Assembly (NCBI RefSeq): GCF_900172265.1
Contig: NZ_FWFK01000001.1
Span: forward strand, 248,001-312,000
Length of the DNA: 64,000 nt
Origin: Roseivivax jejudonensis
Lineage (GTDB): Bacteria > Pseudomonadota > Alphaproteobacteria > Rhodobacterales > Rhodobacteraceae
Reading direction: 5' to 3'
This document shows, piece after piece, positions 26,487 to 34,646 of the stretch. A program made the translations under genes and the position numbers. Every line of letters starts with the position of its first letter. Position 1 is the first letter of the stretch. The notes below the pieces were generated by a model. The model searched no databases. It had not been told where the DNA came from and worked only from the letters and a program-made list of their open reading frames with translations.

Positions 26487-27610
26487 CCGAAGACAGGAAA
26501 TTCTATCCCGTTTCCATGCCTACGCTCTTGGGCCGGGAACTCGACTACGTGACCGACGCGGTACAGAGTGGCTGGGTCTCGTCTCTGGGTACATATGTCA
26601 CTCGTTTCGAAGAAGATTTCGCCAGCTTCTGCGGAGTCGAGCACGCCATTTGCGTGTCGAATGGGACGGTGGCCCTGCATCTCGCATTGCACGCTCTGGG
26701 CATCGGAGCGGGAGACGAGGTGATCGTGCCCGATTTGTCCTTTATCGCGACTGCGAACGCCGTCCTGATGAGCGGCGCGATTCCGGTGTTCTGCGATGTC
26801 GAGCCCGAAAGCCTTGGCATCGATCCGGCCCGTATCGAAGCGCTGATCACGCCAAAAACCCGCGCGATCATGCCGGTACACCTCTATGGGCATCCTGCCC
26901 CGATGGCCCGGATCCTCGAGATTGCCCAGCGGCATGACCTGCACGTGATTGAAGACGCGGCCGAGGCGCATGGCAGCCGCATCGATGGCCGGTGTGTCGG
27001 CACGTTCGGTGCTTGCGGCACCTTCAGCTTTTACGCCAACAAGAACATGACCACCGGCGAAGGCGGGATGATCACCACCGATGACGGCGCTCTCGCACGG
27101 GAGATCCGCGTTCTGCGCGACCACGCCATGTCGCCCCAGAAGCGCTACTGGCACGACCGGATGGGCTTCAACTACCGGATGACCAACATGCAGGCGGCGT
27201 TGGGCTGCGCCCAACTCGAACAAATCGACGATTTCCTGGGCAAGCGCCGCGAACTGTTTCACGGCTATGCCGAGCGACTTGCCGCGGTTCCGGGGCTGCG
27301 CCTGAATCGCGAGGCAGCAGGCACCACCAACAGCTATTGGATGATCTGTGCCGAAATTGAGGGCGCCGATGCCAAGACCCGCGACCGCGTCTGCGCGGCG
27401 CTAAAGACCCACGGCGTAGACACGCGACCCTACTTCTACCCGATGTCCGACATGCCCTACACGCCGGGCCCGGCGGATACGCCGGTGGCGCACCAGGTGG
27501 CGGCACAGGGCTTCAACCTGCCCACCTACCTGACGCTGGATCCAAACGATCTGGATGCGATTTGCAAGACCGTCCGCACCGTGATGGCTGATTACAGAGC
27601 GTGGGCATGA
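26483..27610 (+). CDS. DegT/DnrJ/EryC1 sugar aminotransferase, perosamine-synthase-like
   Basis: A 375-residue PLP-dependent sugar aminotransferase. SNGTVALHLALHALGIGAGD, IEDAAEAHGSRIDG and FYANKNMTTGEGGM (PLP lysine at residue 187), then NYRMTNMQAALGCAQLEQID, give the full family pattern. The sequence resembles GDP-perosamine synthase and related 4-keto-6-deoxy sugar aminotransferases more than 3-keto enzymes, judged by eye. The required 4-keto substrate could come from gmd at 47 kb. A formyltransferase follows at once, suggesting an N-formylated product. Confidence 0.85.
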   Translation: MTEDRKFYPVSMPTLLGRELDYVTDAVQSGWVSSLGTYVTRFEEDFASFCGVEHAICVSNGTVALHLALHALGIGAGDEVIVPDLSFIATANAVLMSGAIPVFCDVEPESLGIDPARIEALITPKTRAIMPVHLYGHPAPMARILEIAQRHDLHVIEDAAEAHGSRIDGRCVGTFGACGTFSFYANKNMTTGEGGMITTDDGALAREIRVLRDHAMSPQKRYWHDRMGFNYRMTNMQAALGCAQLEQIDDFLGKRRELFHGYAERLAAVPGLRLNREAAGTTNSYWMICAEIEGADAKTRDRVCAALKTHGVDTRPYFYPMSDMPYTPGPADTPVAHQVAAQGFNLPTYLTLDPNDLDAICKTVRTVMADYRAWA

Positions 27611-28518
27611 CTGAAGCAGTCGACGCGCTCAAAGTTTATCTCGTCGGTTTCAAAGCCAACTTGGTTACAGCTTTATTCTTGGACAACGCCGCGATACAGG
27701 AGATCAATCTTCAAGGAGTCATTTACGTTGGACGCTCAGGAAGTCTCTTGGCGGTGGCAACACGGCTGTTTTTGAAAGGAAGAGTGAACGCCACCCGCGC
27801 CATGCTGATCACGAACTGGTGGCCACCTGTACCGGCGGTGGATGCCGTGAGTACAGATGATGGACAGCTAGAGGCAATTCTCCGAGAAAAAGGGGACGCT
27901 GTCTTCATCGTATGTGGCTGTGATCGAATTTTGCGTGCCGCCCATCTTTCGCAAGGAAAATTTGTCAACTTTCACAACTCAATACTTCCTGGGAATAGAG
28001 GGGTGGCAGCGATTAAGTGGTCTAAGTTCAATGGGCAACCAGTCGGCTTCACTTTTCACACTATGGCTGTGGAAATTGATAAGGGTGAAGTTCTTTATCA
28101 GCATGCGGTTGCGCAGGATTTGCAGGCGAGGGGCTTCCCTGTTCTGTCAGAGCTGCTTGCAACTCGTGCGGCTCAGGTGCTGCCGCACCTCATTGAAATT
28201 CTCCAAGGACTACGTAGCTCAGTTAGATTCAAGAAAGAGGTTTCATCAAGTTACCATTCCAAGGCGGACACGGAGCACGCCACGAGAGTCCTGAAGGATA
28301 TGGCTTCGTCAGAGCTCATTGAAAAGATCGTTTTCGCATTCGAGGAACTTCGGCTCGTGAATGAGTCTGGTGATGTACTGCGTCTTGCCCCCGTACATGT
28401 ACGACGTCCCGCAGGAGTATGGGGTAAACTATTTCGGCAAATCGATCTTTTGGGAGCTGAAATATTCTTGCCGGTTTGGCTCGTTAAGAGAGCCCGCGGG
28501 TTTTCCTGTAGAAGATAG
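27607..28518 (+). CDS. Formyltransferase-family protein (sugar N-formyltransferase candidate)
   Basis: A 303-residue protein with the formyl_trans_N core. FVNFHNSILPGNRGVAAIKW carries the catalytic Asn/His and the LLPxxRG-like loop, and FHTMAVEIDKGEVLYQH carries the conserved D-x-G-x-x segment. Such proteins move a formyl group from N10-formyl-tetrahydrofolate. Right after an aminotransferase, a 4-amino sugar is the natural substrate, as for WbkC/VioF/Qdt-type enzymes. Base composition is clearly lower in GC than the flanking genes, so this gene may have arrived separately. ATGA overlap with the upstream stop. Confidence 0.75.
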   Translation: MTEAVDALKVYLVGFKANLVTALFLDNAAIQEINLQGVIYVGRSGSLLAVATRLFLKGRVNATRAMLITNWWPPVPAVDAVSTDDGQLEAILREKGDAVFIVCGCDRILRAAHLSQGKFVNFHNSILPGNRGVAAIKWSKFNGQPVGFTFHTMAVEIDKGEVLYQHAVAQDLQARGFPVLSELLATRAAQVLPHLIEILQGLRSSVRFKKEVSSSYHSKADTEHATRVLKDMASSELIEKIVFAFEELRLVNESGDVLRLAPVHVRRPAGVWGKLFRQIDLLGAEIFLPVWLVKRARGFSCRR

Positions 28519-28522
28519 CGTC

Positions 28523-29932
28523 GTGTACCTTCAGGACAGTATACCCTTAAGCGATATCAATCTCCTTATGCAGCTTTTCCTCGTCGCATGGATCAGCCTA
28601 GTAGTGCTGATCGTGCGGCGAACAATCGCATCGGGAAGTGTCGGCCTGCCGGCTGCCTTAGTTCTGACGATGAGCTTTCTTTATGGCGGTTGCTTCGTCT
28701 ACGCGATGCCCGGTTACACGCATCTGCGTCCCGGCGGACACTGGTACCTGGTTCAGTACGACTTCTCGGAATGGATGATCGTACAGGCGACCTTCGCTTC
28801 CCTGCTCGGTCTTCTAGGCTTTGCCATTGGTAGTGGGGCCTTCGTACGCAACCCAGCTAAAAATTGGCCGCCGCCTGTTACCCAGACACGTCTCTATGAG
28901 CGCAACATTTTGACCACTCTCGGTATGATCGGGTTGATAGCCTTCGTTTTTCATTACTTTCGCATTTCATTTCCGATGTCTTCCGCCTTGATCGAGGCTG
29001 GCCGTAACGTTGCGGTGGCCGCACTCATACTGGGCGCCTACCTCGCTCGGCGCGACGGCAAGTCTCTGCTCGGTTGGGTGGCTTTGGCGGCGCTGGTTCC
29101 GCTGTATTACGTCGTGGTCTTTGGCTTCGCCTCCTATGGCTTTCTCTTCGGGCTTACCCTCGTAGCGTTCTGGATGGCGCAGCTGCGCCGGCGCAGAGCG
29201 GGCAATGGGTTGCAGGGCGCTCTTTGGAGCCTTCTGGTCCTCTGGCTCGTTCTGACCGCGTTCATCGGTTGGTTTTCCTTTCGCGACGAAATCCGCTTGG
29301 TCGTCTGGCAAGGCGTAGAAGGCTCAGTTTTTGGGATTGTGCTGGAGACCCTGCGCGAGACCGAACTGTTCTCACCGTGGAACTTCGACTCGCTCGATTT
29401 AGTGAACATCCGGCTCAATCTTAACATCTTTATCGGGCGGATGATCGAACAGCATGACTTGTTCCCCGAGTTACAGCGTTACGGTGCCACGCTCGTTATC
29501 CTGCCACTGGTGATACTTCCGCGCTTCGTTTGGCCGGGTAAGCCGGCCCGGGGCGGAAGCGATTTCATGGAAGACCATACCGGAATGATCCTGTCCGATT
29601 CAGCTACCTTCGGCACCGGCCTCGTCTTCGAGTTTTTCATTAACTTCGGCTATGTTGGTGTTCTGCTTGGCTTCATCACGCTGGGATGGATTATCCGCCG
29701 CATTGACCAGGCTGCAGCCCGGCGGCTGGCCCGCGGCGATTTCCTCGACTTCGCCCGCTTCTTTGTCGTGGGCGTCGTGGCCCTCGACCCGCTGCAGCGG
29801 CCCTTCTTCATCGTCAATGGCGCGGTCTTTGCCTGGATCCTGATGAGCCTGCTAATGTTGGCCCTCAACCGTTGGTCGGCTCGGCTCCGACGCAGCGCAC
29901 CGAACAGTATGATGCAAGAATCCCAGCGATGA
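28523..29932 (+). CDS. Wzy-like polysaccharide polymerase
   Basis: A roughly 469-residue membrane protein with ten or more hydrophobic segments and a large loop between the later helices (about residues 310-400). PRFVWPGKPARGGSDFMEDH resembles the loop of O-antigen polymerase/Wzy proteins, and FGTGLVFEFFINFGYVGVLL is a typical late helix. Sequence identity is always low in this family, so the call rests on topology and position. The start is uncertain: GTG 28523 (4 bp after the previous stop) or ATG 28568. Confidence 0.7.
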   Translation: MYLQDSIPLSDINLLMQLFLVAWISLVVLIVRRTIASGSVGLPAALVLTMSFLYGGCFVYAMPGYTHLRPGGHWYLVQYDFSEWMIVQATFASLLGLLGFAIGSGAFVRNPAKNWPPPVTQTRLYERNILTTLGMIGLIAFVFHYFRISFPMSSALIEAGRNVAVAALILGAYLARRDGKSLLGWVALAALVPLYYVVVFGFASYGFLFGLTLVAFWMAQLRRRRAGNGLQGALWSLLVLWLVLTAFIGWFSFRDEIRLVVWQGVEGSVFGIVLETLRETELFSPWNFDSLDLVNIRLNLNIFIGRMIEQHDLFPELQRYGATLVILPLVILPRFVWPGKPARGGSDFMEDHTGMILSDSATFGTGLVFEFFINFGYVGVLLGFITLGWIIRRIDQAAARRLARGDFLDFARFFVVGVVALDPLQRPFFIVNGAVFAWILMSLLMLALNRWSARLRRSAPNSMMQESQR

Positions 29933-31080
29933 TACCTTCTGGTTTCCTGTTGGTCTCTCCAGGACCAGTGGACGGGTATCCGCCGGTACAATACCAAGCG
30001 CGATTGCTGGCCAATGCGGGATATGAGGTGGAGCTTGTCACCCTCCCTTTGAACGCAGGACGCGAGGGTACGTTCTTTGCTCATCGAGGGGTGCGCATCA
30101 CCTGCCTGCCGGGTCGTCTCCTGACGCCCGGTCGCACCGCACTGCGGCTGCTGGCGTTGGTGCGCTCCGTGGCGGCGGCGCGGCTCCGGCTGGGGCGGGC
30201 ACGCAGCGTGGAGATCTGCTACGACCCAATCGGGGTCTGGATCTCCGACCTGACGCCGCGAAAGCCGGCGGTGCGGGTGGCGCATTTCCATGAGTTACTG
30301 CGCGACGCTCCCATGCATCTGGAGCGACGCCTTCCCCGTGCCATTGCCGGTTTCGATCACGTGGTGGTGCCTGATGCCGGCCGCGCTCGCCATACGCAGG
30401 ACAAGCTGGAGCTGCCGCGGCTGCCACTGGTGATTGAAAACTATCCGCTGCGCGCGCACGCTCTTCCGGACCGTCCCGTCCGGAAGGACGGTTTCGAGGT
30501 CGTGTATTGCGGGTCCTTGGGCCTCAGCCAAAAGCTGGACGCCGTCATCCAGAGTATTCCAGCATGGCCGGCCCATGCCACGCTCGTCCTCATCGGTGAC
30601 GATACCAGACCGATTGCGAAGCGGTTGCGCGCGATGGCCGAGGAACTGGATGTGAGCGATCGGGTGACTTTTCTGGGATGGATGGATCTGCCCCAAGCCG
30701 AGGAGCGGATGGCGTGGGCAGATCTGGGGATTGCACTGCTGGACAGCAAGAGCATCCAGTGGCGGACCGCGTTGGGGGCCAGCAACAAGCGCTATCTGTT
30801 CATGAAGGCGGGTCTGCCGCAGATCGGCGACACGAATCCCGGGGTGCCGGAACTGATTGAGAGCAACGGGATTGGCGCCTGCGTCACCGATCACGATCCC
30901 GCACAGATCGCCGCACAGGTCGCAGCCTACGCCGCCGACCCGTCACGCTGCCGGGCCGAAGGCATGCGGGCCTTCGACCTGCATCGAGGGGTTTACAACT
31001 ACGATGCGGCATTCCGGCGCTTACTCGATCTCTGGAACACACCACTCGAGGCGGGGCATGAGACTGCACTACATATCTAA
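29929..31080 (+). CDS. GT4-type glycosyltransferase
   Basis: A 383-residue GT-B glycosyltransferase. SGFLLVSPGPVDGYPPVQYQ opens the N-lobe; HFHELLRDAPMHLERR and VVIPDAGRAR-like sequence follow; the C-lobe has FEVVYCGSLGLSQKLDAVIQ, FLGWMDLPQAEERMAWADLG and KRYLFMKAGLPQIG. Cytosolic or membrane-associated; builds one linkage of the repeat unit. Donor unknown. ATGA overlap with the polymerase gene. Confidence 0.78.
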   Translation: MIPSGFLLVSPGPVDGYPPVQYQARLLANAGYEVELVTLPLNAGREGTFFAHRGVRITCLPGRLLTPGRTALRLLALVRSVAAARLRLGRARSVEICYDPIGVWISDLTPRKPAVRVAHFHELLRDAPMHLERRLPRAIAGFDHVVVPDAGRARHTQDKLELPRLPLVIENYPLRAHALPDRPVRKDGFEVVYCGSLGLSQKLDAVIQSIPAWPAHATLVLIGDDTRPIAKRLRAMAEELDVSDRVTFLGWMDLPQAEERMAWADLGIALLDSKSIQWRTALGASNKRYLFMKAGLPQIGDTNPGVPELIESNGIGACVTDHDPAQIAAQVAAYAADPSRCRAEGMRAFDLHRGVYNYDAAFRRLLDLWNTPLEAGHETALHI

Positions 31081-32236
31081 TCTGCCCGCCGATCTGCGCG
31101 GCGGCGGCTACAGCTTGCGCAACGCGGCTGCATTCGAAGCCCTGTCGGAGGCGTTCGGAGCACGCTATCGCGGCCCCTTCACCTTTCCGCCGGGCGGCGT
31201 GGCAAAGCTGATCTCGGCCTCGCGCAGGCGACTGGGCTTACATGGCACGTTTCACCATTTTGCCCCGGGGCGTCTGTCGGCGCTCGCGCGCGCCGTTCGC
31301 AGGTCGCAGGCATTGGAAGCCGACCTGGTGTTCTTCAACGGCTTCACACCATGGATCCACACCGTTCCAGAGGGGCCGTACATCGCTTGGAACGATTGCA
31401 GCTTCCATGACTATGTCCGCATTTATCATGATCCCGCCCGTTTCGACCCACTCGACCTGGCCCGTATCGAGAGCCGGGAAGCTCAGTGGCTACGTGGCGC
31501 CCGGGCGGTGATCCTGCGCAGCCGGCATTTCGCCGACCGGACCATTACTCAATACGAACTGGACCCCGCCCGGGTCTTCAGTCTGCGCAACTTTTCGACC
31601 ATGGCTCCGCCCAAAGCAGACACCTATAGTGGAGCGCCACTCTTTCTGTTCATGTCGACGCATTTTGTCGGAAAAAACGGCCCCGTCGTGCTGGACGCCT
31701 TCGCCCGACTGCGGGCGCGCTACCCGCAAGCACGCCTTGCCGTAGTCGGAGACATACCGGCAGCGGGGCAGCGCAGCACCTCTAAGAGTGTAGATTGGAT
31801 CGGCTTTCTGGATCCGCGTGATCCTGCTCAAGACACGCGCAAGCGCGAACTGCTCGCCAGCGCTGCTATGCTAGTTCATCCGACCAGCTTCGACACCAAC
31901 CCCGCAGTGCTAGTCGAGGCAGCATATTTCGGCTGCCCGGCGATTTCTACTAGAGCCTTTGCAATTCCCGAAATCATCGAGCATGGCAAGACTGGTTGGC
32001 TCGTCAACGATCCGCGCGACGCCGACGCACTGGCCGCCCGCATGGTCTGGGCGCTCGAAGCGACACACCCCTATTTCGAGATGCGTCGCGCCGCCCGGAA
32101 CCGAGCGCTGGAGCGCATGACCCTGTCTCGCTTCAAAGCCGACCTGACCAAGATTGTGGCAGGGTGCAACTATGGGTCCGCGTCTACTCCTGGGACATCA
32201 GTTCGCCCTAATAGTCCCGAGAAAGTAGACATATGA
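31058..32236 (+). CDS. GT4-type glycosyltransferase
   Basis: A 392-residue GT-B glycosyltransferase. RLHYISNLPADLRGGGYSLR starts the acceptor lobe. The nucleotide-sugar lobe shows STHFVGKNGPVVLDAFARLR, DWIGFLDPRD and the EX7E-like VHPTSFDTNPAVLVEAAYFG followed by CPAISTRAFAIPEIIEHGK. Its start overlaps the upstream gene by 23 bp. Its stop codon lies in the left arm of the hairpin at 32230-32264, which also contains the next start codon. Confidence 0.8.
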   Translation: MRLHYISNLPADLRGGGYSLRNAAAFEALSEAFGARYRGPFTFPPGGVAKLISASRRRLGLHGTFHHFAPGRLSALARAVRRSQALEADLVFFNGFTPWIHTVPEGPYIAWNDCSFHDYVRIYHDPARFDPLDLARIESREAQWLRGARAVILRSRHFADRTITQYELDPARVFSLRNFSTMAPPKADTYSGAPLFLFMSTHFVGKNGPVVLDAFARLRARYPQARLAVVGDIPAAGQRSTSKSVDWIGFLDPRDPAQDTRKRELLASAAMLVHPTSFDTNPAVLVEAAYFGCPAISTRAFAIPEIIEHGKTGWLVNDPRDADALAARMVWALEATHPYFEMRRAARNRALERMTLSRFKADLTKIVAGCNYGSASTPGTSVRPNSPEKVDI

Positions 32237-32264
32237 AAAGCATTGCCCAACGCCTTTTCATATG
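32230..32264 (+). promoter_or_regulatory. Stop/start hairpin between GT and FkbM genes
   Basis: CATATGAAAAG (32230-32240) and CTTTTCATATG (32254-32264) form an 11-bp perfect stem with a 13-nt loop. The upstream gene ends with TGA inside the left arm, and the methyltransferase ATG (32262) is the last codon of the right arm. Folded mRNA would hide the start until a ribosome finishing the upstream gene melts it, a layout for translational coupling. Confidence 0.7.
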
Positions 32265-33011
32265 CCCGACTTCCGCGGGCGCATGCGGCTGATCGGCCTG
32301 TTGATGGCGCCGCTGAAATCGACCCGATCGGCTTATGGGCCGCACATGCGTGTGCGCTCAGGCGACTACACCAACCTGGCTGCTCTGTTCGGCTTCTATG
32401 GCACCGAATTGCGCAACCTTATCCTCGAGTTGCCAAGTGACGGGGTCTTCGTGGACATCGGCGCCAACGCGGGCATCTATTCGTTGATCGCCGCCGATCA
32501 TTTGACGAGGGGCCGGGTACTAAGCTTCAAGCCTAACCCCCGGGTCTTTGCCGACCTCTTGGCCAATCTTGAATTGAACGACGCCGATAACGTCGTGGCT
32601 CTGAACGCCGCAGTGGGCTCGCCGGGCGGCATTCTCAATTTAGCCGCGTCGGCAACTCATTCCGGCGCCGGCCACCTCACGCGCATGTCTGTCCCCGGGA
32701 TGACCACACGGCCGGTCGCCTGCTTGGGCTTGCACCAACTACCCTTTCTAGCCGAGCTCCTGCGGGAGTCCGAGGTCCTGTGCAAGATCGATGTCGAGGG
32801 AGCCGAACGGGGCGTGCTGAAGGCCTTTGCAGAGGCAGGTGTTCTGGGAGAGGTGAACCGGTTCTACATCGAGATCTGCGCCCATCACCTGGATCGTTTC
32901 GGTTCCAGCCCCAAGGACATCTACGCCGACCTGGAAGCGCAGGGTTTCCGCGCTGCGGGTGGGCTGCGAACGTCTTATTCCTACGACGAATTGTTCGAGC
33001 GTCACGCATGA
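32262..33011 (+). CDS. FkbM family methyltransferase
   Basis: A 249-residue SAM-dependent methyltransferase of the FkbM type. VFVDIGANAGIYSLIAADHL is the SAM-binding motif I, LSFKPNPRVFADLLANLELN is motif II (E is replaced by K in the usual FEPxP), and VLCKIDVEGAERGVLKAF is the conserved D-V-E-G. Such enzymes O-methylate sugars in polysaccharides and glycopeptides. The K for E change at the residue that normally binds the SAM ribose is unusual and may lower activity. Confidence 0.8.
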   Translation: MPDFRGRMRLIGLLMAPLKSTRSAYGPHMRVRSGDYTNLAALFGFYGTELRNLILELPSDGVFVDIGANAGIYSLIAADHLTRGRVLSFKPNPRVFADLLANLELNDADNVVALNAAVGSPGGILNLAASATHSGAGHLTRMSVPGMTTRPVACLGLHQLPFLAELLRESEVLCKIDVEGAERGVLKAFAEAGVLGEVNRFYIEICAHHLDRFGSSPKDIYADLEAQGFRAAGGLRTSYSYDELFERHA

Positions 33012-33853
33012 CCACGGCAATGCCACTCGGTTTTGCCGAAACTGAAGCACAGGCATATCCGCGGCGACCGCCCCAGGCTAGGTTGCGCGCGGCAGCAAAA
33101 TCGGCAGTGCTGCATTGTGCGCCCTGGTTGCGGCGACCCGCCCCGCGCTTCGTGCGCTGCCTTTATGCCCATGCGATCTTCCCCGAGCAGCGCAGCATCT
33201 TTGCAGACACGCTGGCGGCGCTGCGCACCCGCGGAGACATCATCGATAGTGCCACACTGTCAGAGTTGATCGCCGACGGCACGCCACCGGACGGCCGCTA
33301 TTTCCACCTGTCCTTCGACGACGGTTTTGCCAATGTGGTTGAAAACGGAGCCGAGTCGCTGGACGCGGCCGGCGTCCCGGCCACCATCTTCGTGTGCAGC
33401 GGTTTTCCGGACGCCGCACCTGCGCGGTTGCGGGACTGGTTTCAAGGCATGTCAGCCTACGCTCGCCCCGTGCGGCCGATGAACTGGGACCAGATCCGCG
33501 CCTTCCATGCGGCCGGTGGCGAGATCGGAGTGCATACGCGGAGCCATGCGCGGCTATCGATGCTGGAGCACGACACGAAAGCCCTGCAGGCCGAGATCGC
33601 CGGCGCCAAGTCCGAGATCGAGGAGCGGATCTGCGCGCCCTGCACGACCTTCGCCTGGCCGTTTGGGCGCGCCTCGGACATCGGGCCGAGGGGCCGCCAG
33701 GCGGTGGCGGCTGCGGGATTCCAGCTGGCTTTCAGCGCGGTGCGCGGGTGTGTGCGGCCCGGAACCGACCCGATGGATGTGCCGCGCCACCAGATCGAGT
33801 TCCACTGGCCGCGCGGCGATCTGCGCGCCTGGATCGACGGGTTCGGAGAGTGA
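33008..33853 (+). CDS. Polysaccharide deacetylase (NodB homology)
   Basis: A 281-residue protein with a NodB domain. FHLSFDDGFANV (SFDDG at residues 102-106) supplies the catalytic base and metal Asp, HTRSHARLS gives the H-x3-H metal ligands, and FAWPFG is the later family motif. There is no clear signal peptide; the N-terminal part is basic. It may remove N-acetyl groups from sugar residues of the repeat unit, which would create free amines for the formyltransferase encoded just downstream. ATGA overlap with the methyltransferase. Confidence 0.85.
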   Translation: MTTAMPLGFAETEAQAYPRRPPQARLRAAAKSAVLHCAPWLRRPAPRFVRCLYAHAIFPEQRSIFADTLAALRTRGDIIDSATLSELIADGTPPDGRYFHLSFDDGFANVVENGAESLDAAGVPATIFVCSGFPDAAPARLRDWFQGMSAYARPVRPMNWDQIRAFHAAGGEIGVHTRSHARLSMLEHDTKALQAEIAGAKSEIEERICAPCTTFAWPFGRASDIGPRGRQAVAAAGFQLAFSAVRGCVRPGTDPMDVPRHQIEFHWPRGDLRAWIDGFGE

Positions 33854-33857
33854 CATC

Positions 33858-34646
33858 ATGCGTGTGTTGATCCTGACCAGCAAGGAGTTCGGCATCGCCG
33901 GCACGGTGCTCGCGGCCCTGCATGACAGCTCGACGGTCGCGGACTGCGCAGCCTTGCTGTGTGATATGACCGCCACGCGCAAGGACCGGGCTTGGCTACA
34001 GCGCAAGGCCCGCAAGACCTGGCGGATCGGAGTCGGCGGCGCCGTGAATGGCCTGCGCATCCGGTCTTGGTTCGACTACGGCACCGTCGCCCATCTGCCC
34101 TCGGTCTGCGACCGGCTGGGTATGCCTCTGCTGCGGGCGCCGGGCGTCAATTCGGACGAGGCCGTGGCGCAGGTAAAGGCCTGGGCGCCCGATCTGATGA
34201 TCTCGCTCGGCAATCCGATCATACACGAAAAAGTATTCGGCCTGCCGCTCTGGGGCACGGTGAACTTTCATGGCGAATTGCTGCCTGACTATCCCGGCGC
34301 GCAGAGCATCCTGTGGCCAATTCATGACGGCCGGCAAGTCAGCGGCTTTACCATCCACAAGGTGGCGCGGCGGCTGGACGGCGGCGACATCCTTGTCCGC
34401 CGGGAGGTGCCGATCGTTTTCCGCACGGATTTGCGCGCCACCATCGAGGCCACTGGCACGCGGATCCAGGCGATGGTCCCGGCCGCCTTTCGCGACCTGG
34501 TCGAGCATTGGCCCGAGCGCTGGCAGGCTGCCGCGCCCAACCCATCGCAGCCTGGCTACACCACCCCGACGCTGCGACAGTTTCGGCGGATGGTCCGCAA
34601 CAATCGCCGCCTGCATGCCGCGCAGCAGCGAAAGGAGACCGGATGA
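33858..34646 (+). CDS. Formyltransferase-family protein, second copy
   Basis: A 262-residue protein of the methionyl-tRNA-formyltransferase-like family. Key segments are LMISLGNPIIHEKVF, TVNFHGELLPDYPGAQSILW (catalytic Asn and His) and FTIHKVARRLDGGDILVRRE (catalytic Asp region). It is not close to the copy at 27607, so the two are not a recent duplication. It starts 5 bp after the deacetylase stop. Following a deacetylase, its likely role is N-formylation of an exposed amino group. Confidence 0.75.
   Translation: MRVLILTSKEFGIAGTVLAALHDSSTVADCAALLCDMTATRKDRAWLQRKARKTWRIGVGGAVNGLRIRSWFDYGTVAHLPSVCDRLGMPLLRAPGVNSDEAVAQVKAWAPDLMISLGNPIIHEKVFGLPLWGTVNFHGELLPDYPGAQSILWPIHDGRQVSGFTIHKVARRLDGGDILVRREVPIVFRTDLRATIEATGTRIQAMVPAAFRDLVEHWPERWQAAAPNPSQPGYTTPTLRQFRRMVRNNRRLHAAQQRKETG

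Noticed and set aside
30857-31057. Extension of the glycosyltransferase frame upstream to 30857
   Set aside because: The extension lies out of frame within the previous glycosyltransferase and is Pro/Thr/His-rich; ATG 31058 begins a proper GT4 N-terminus.
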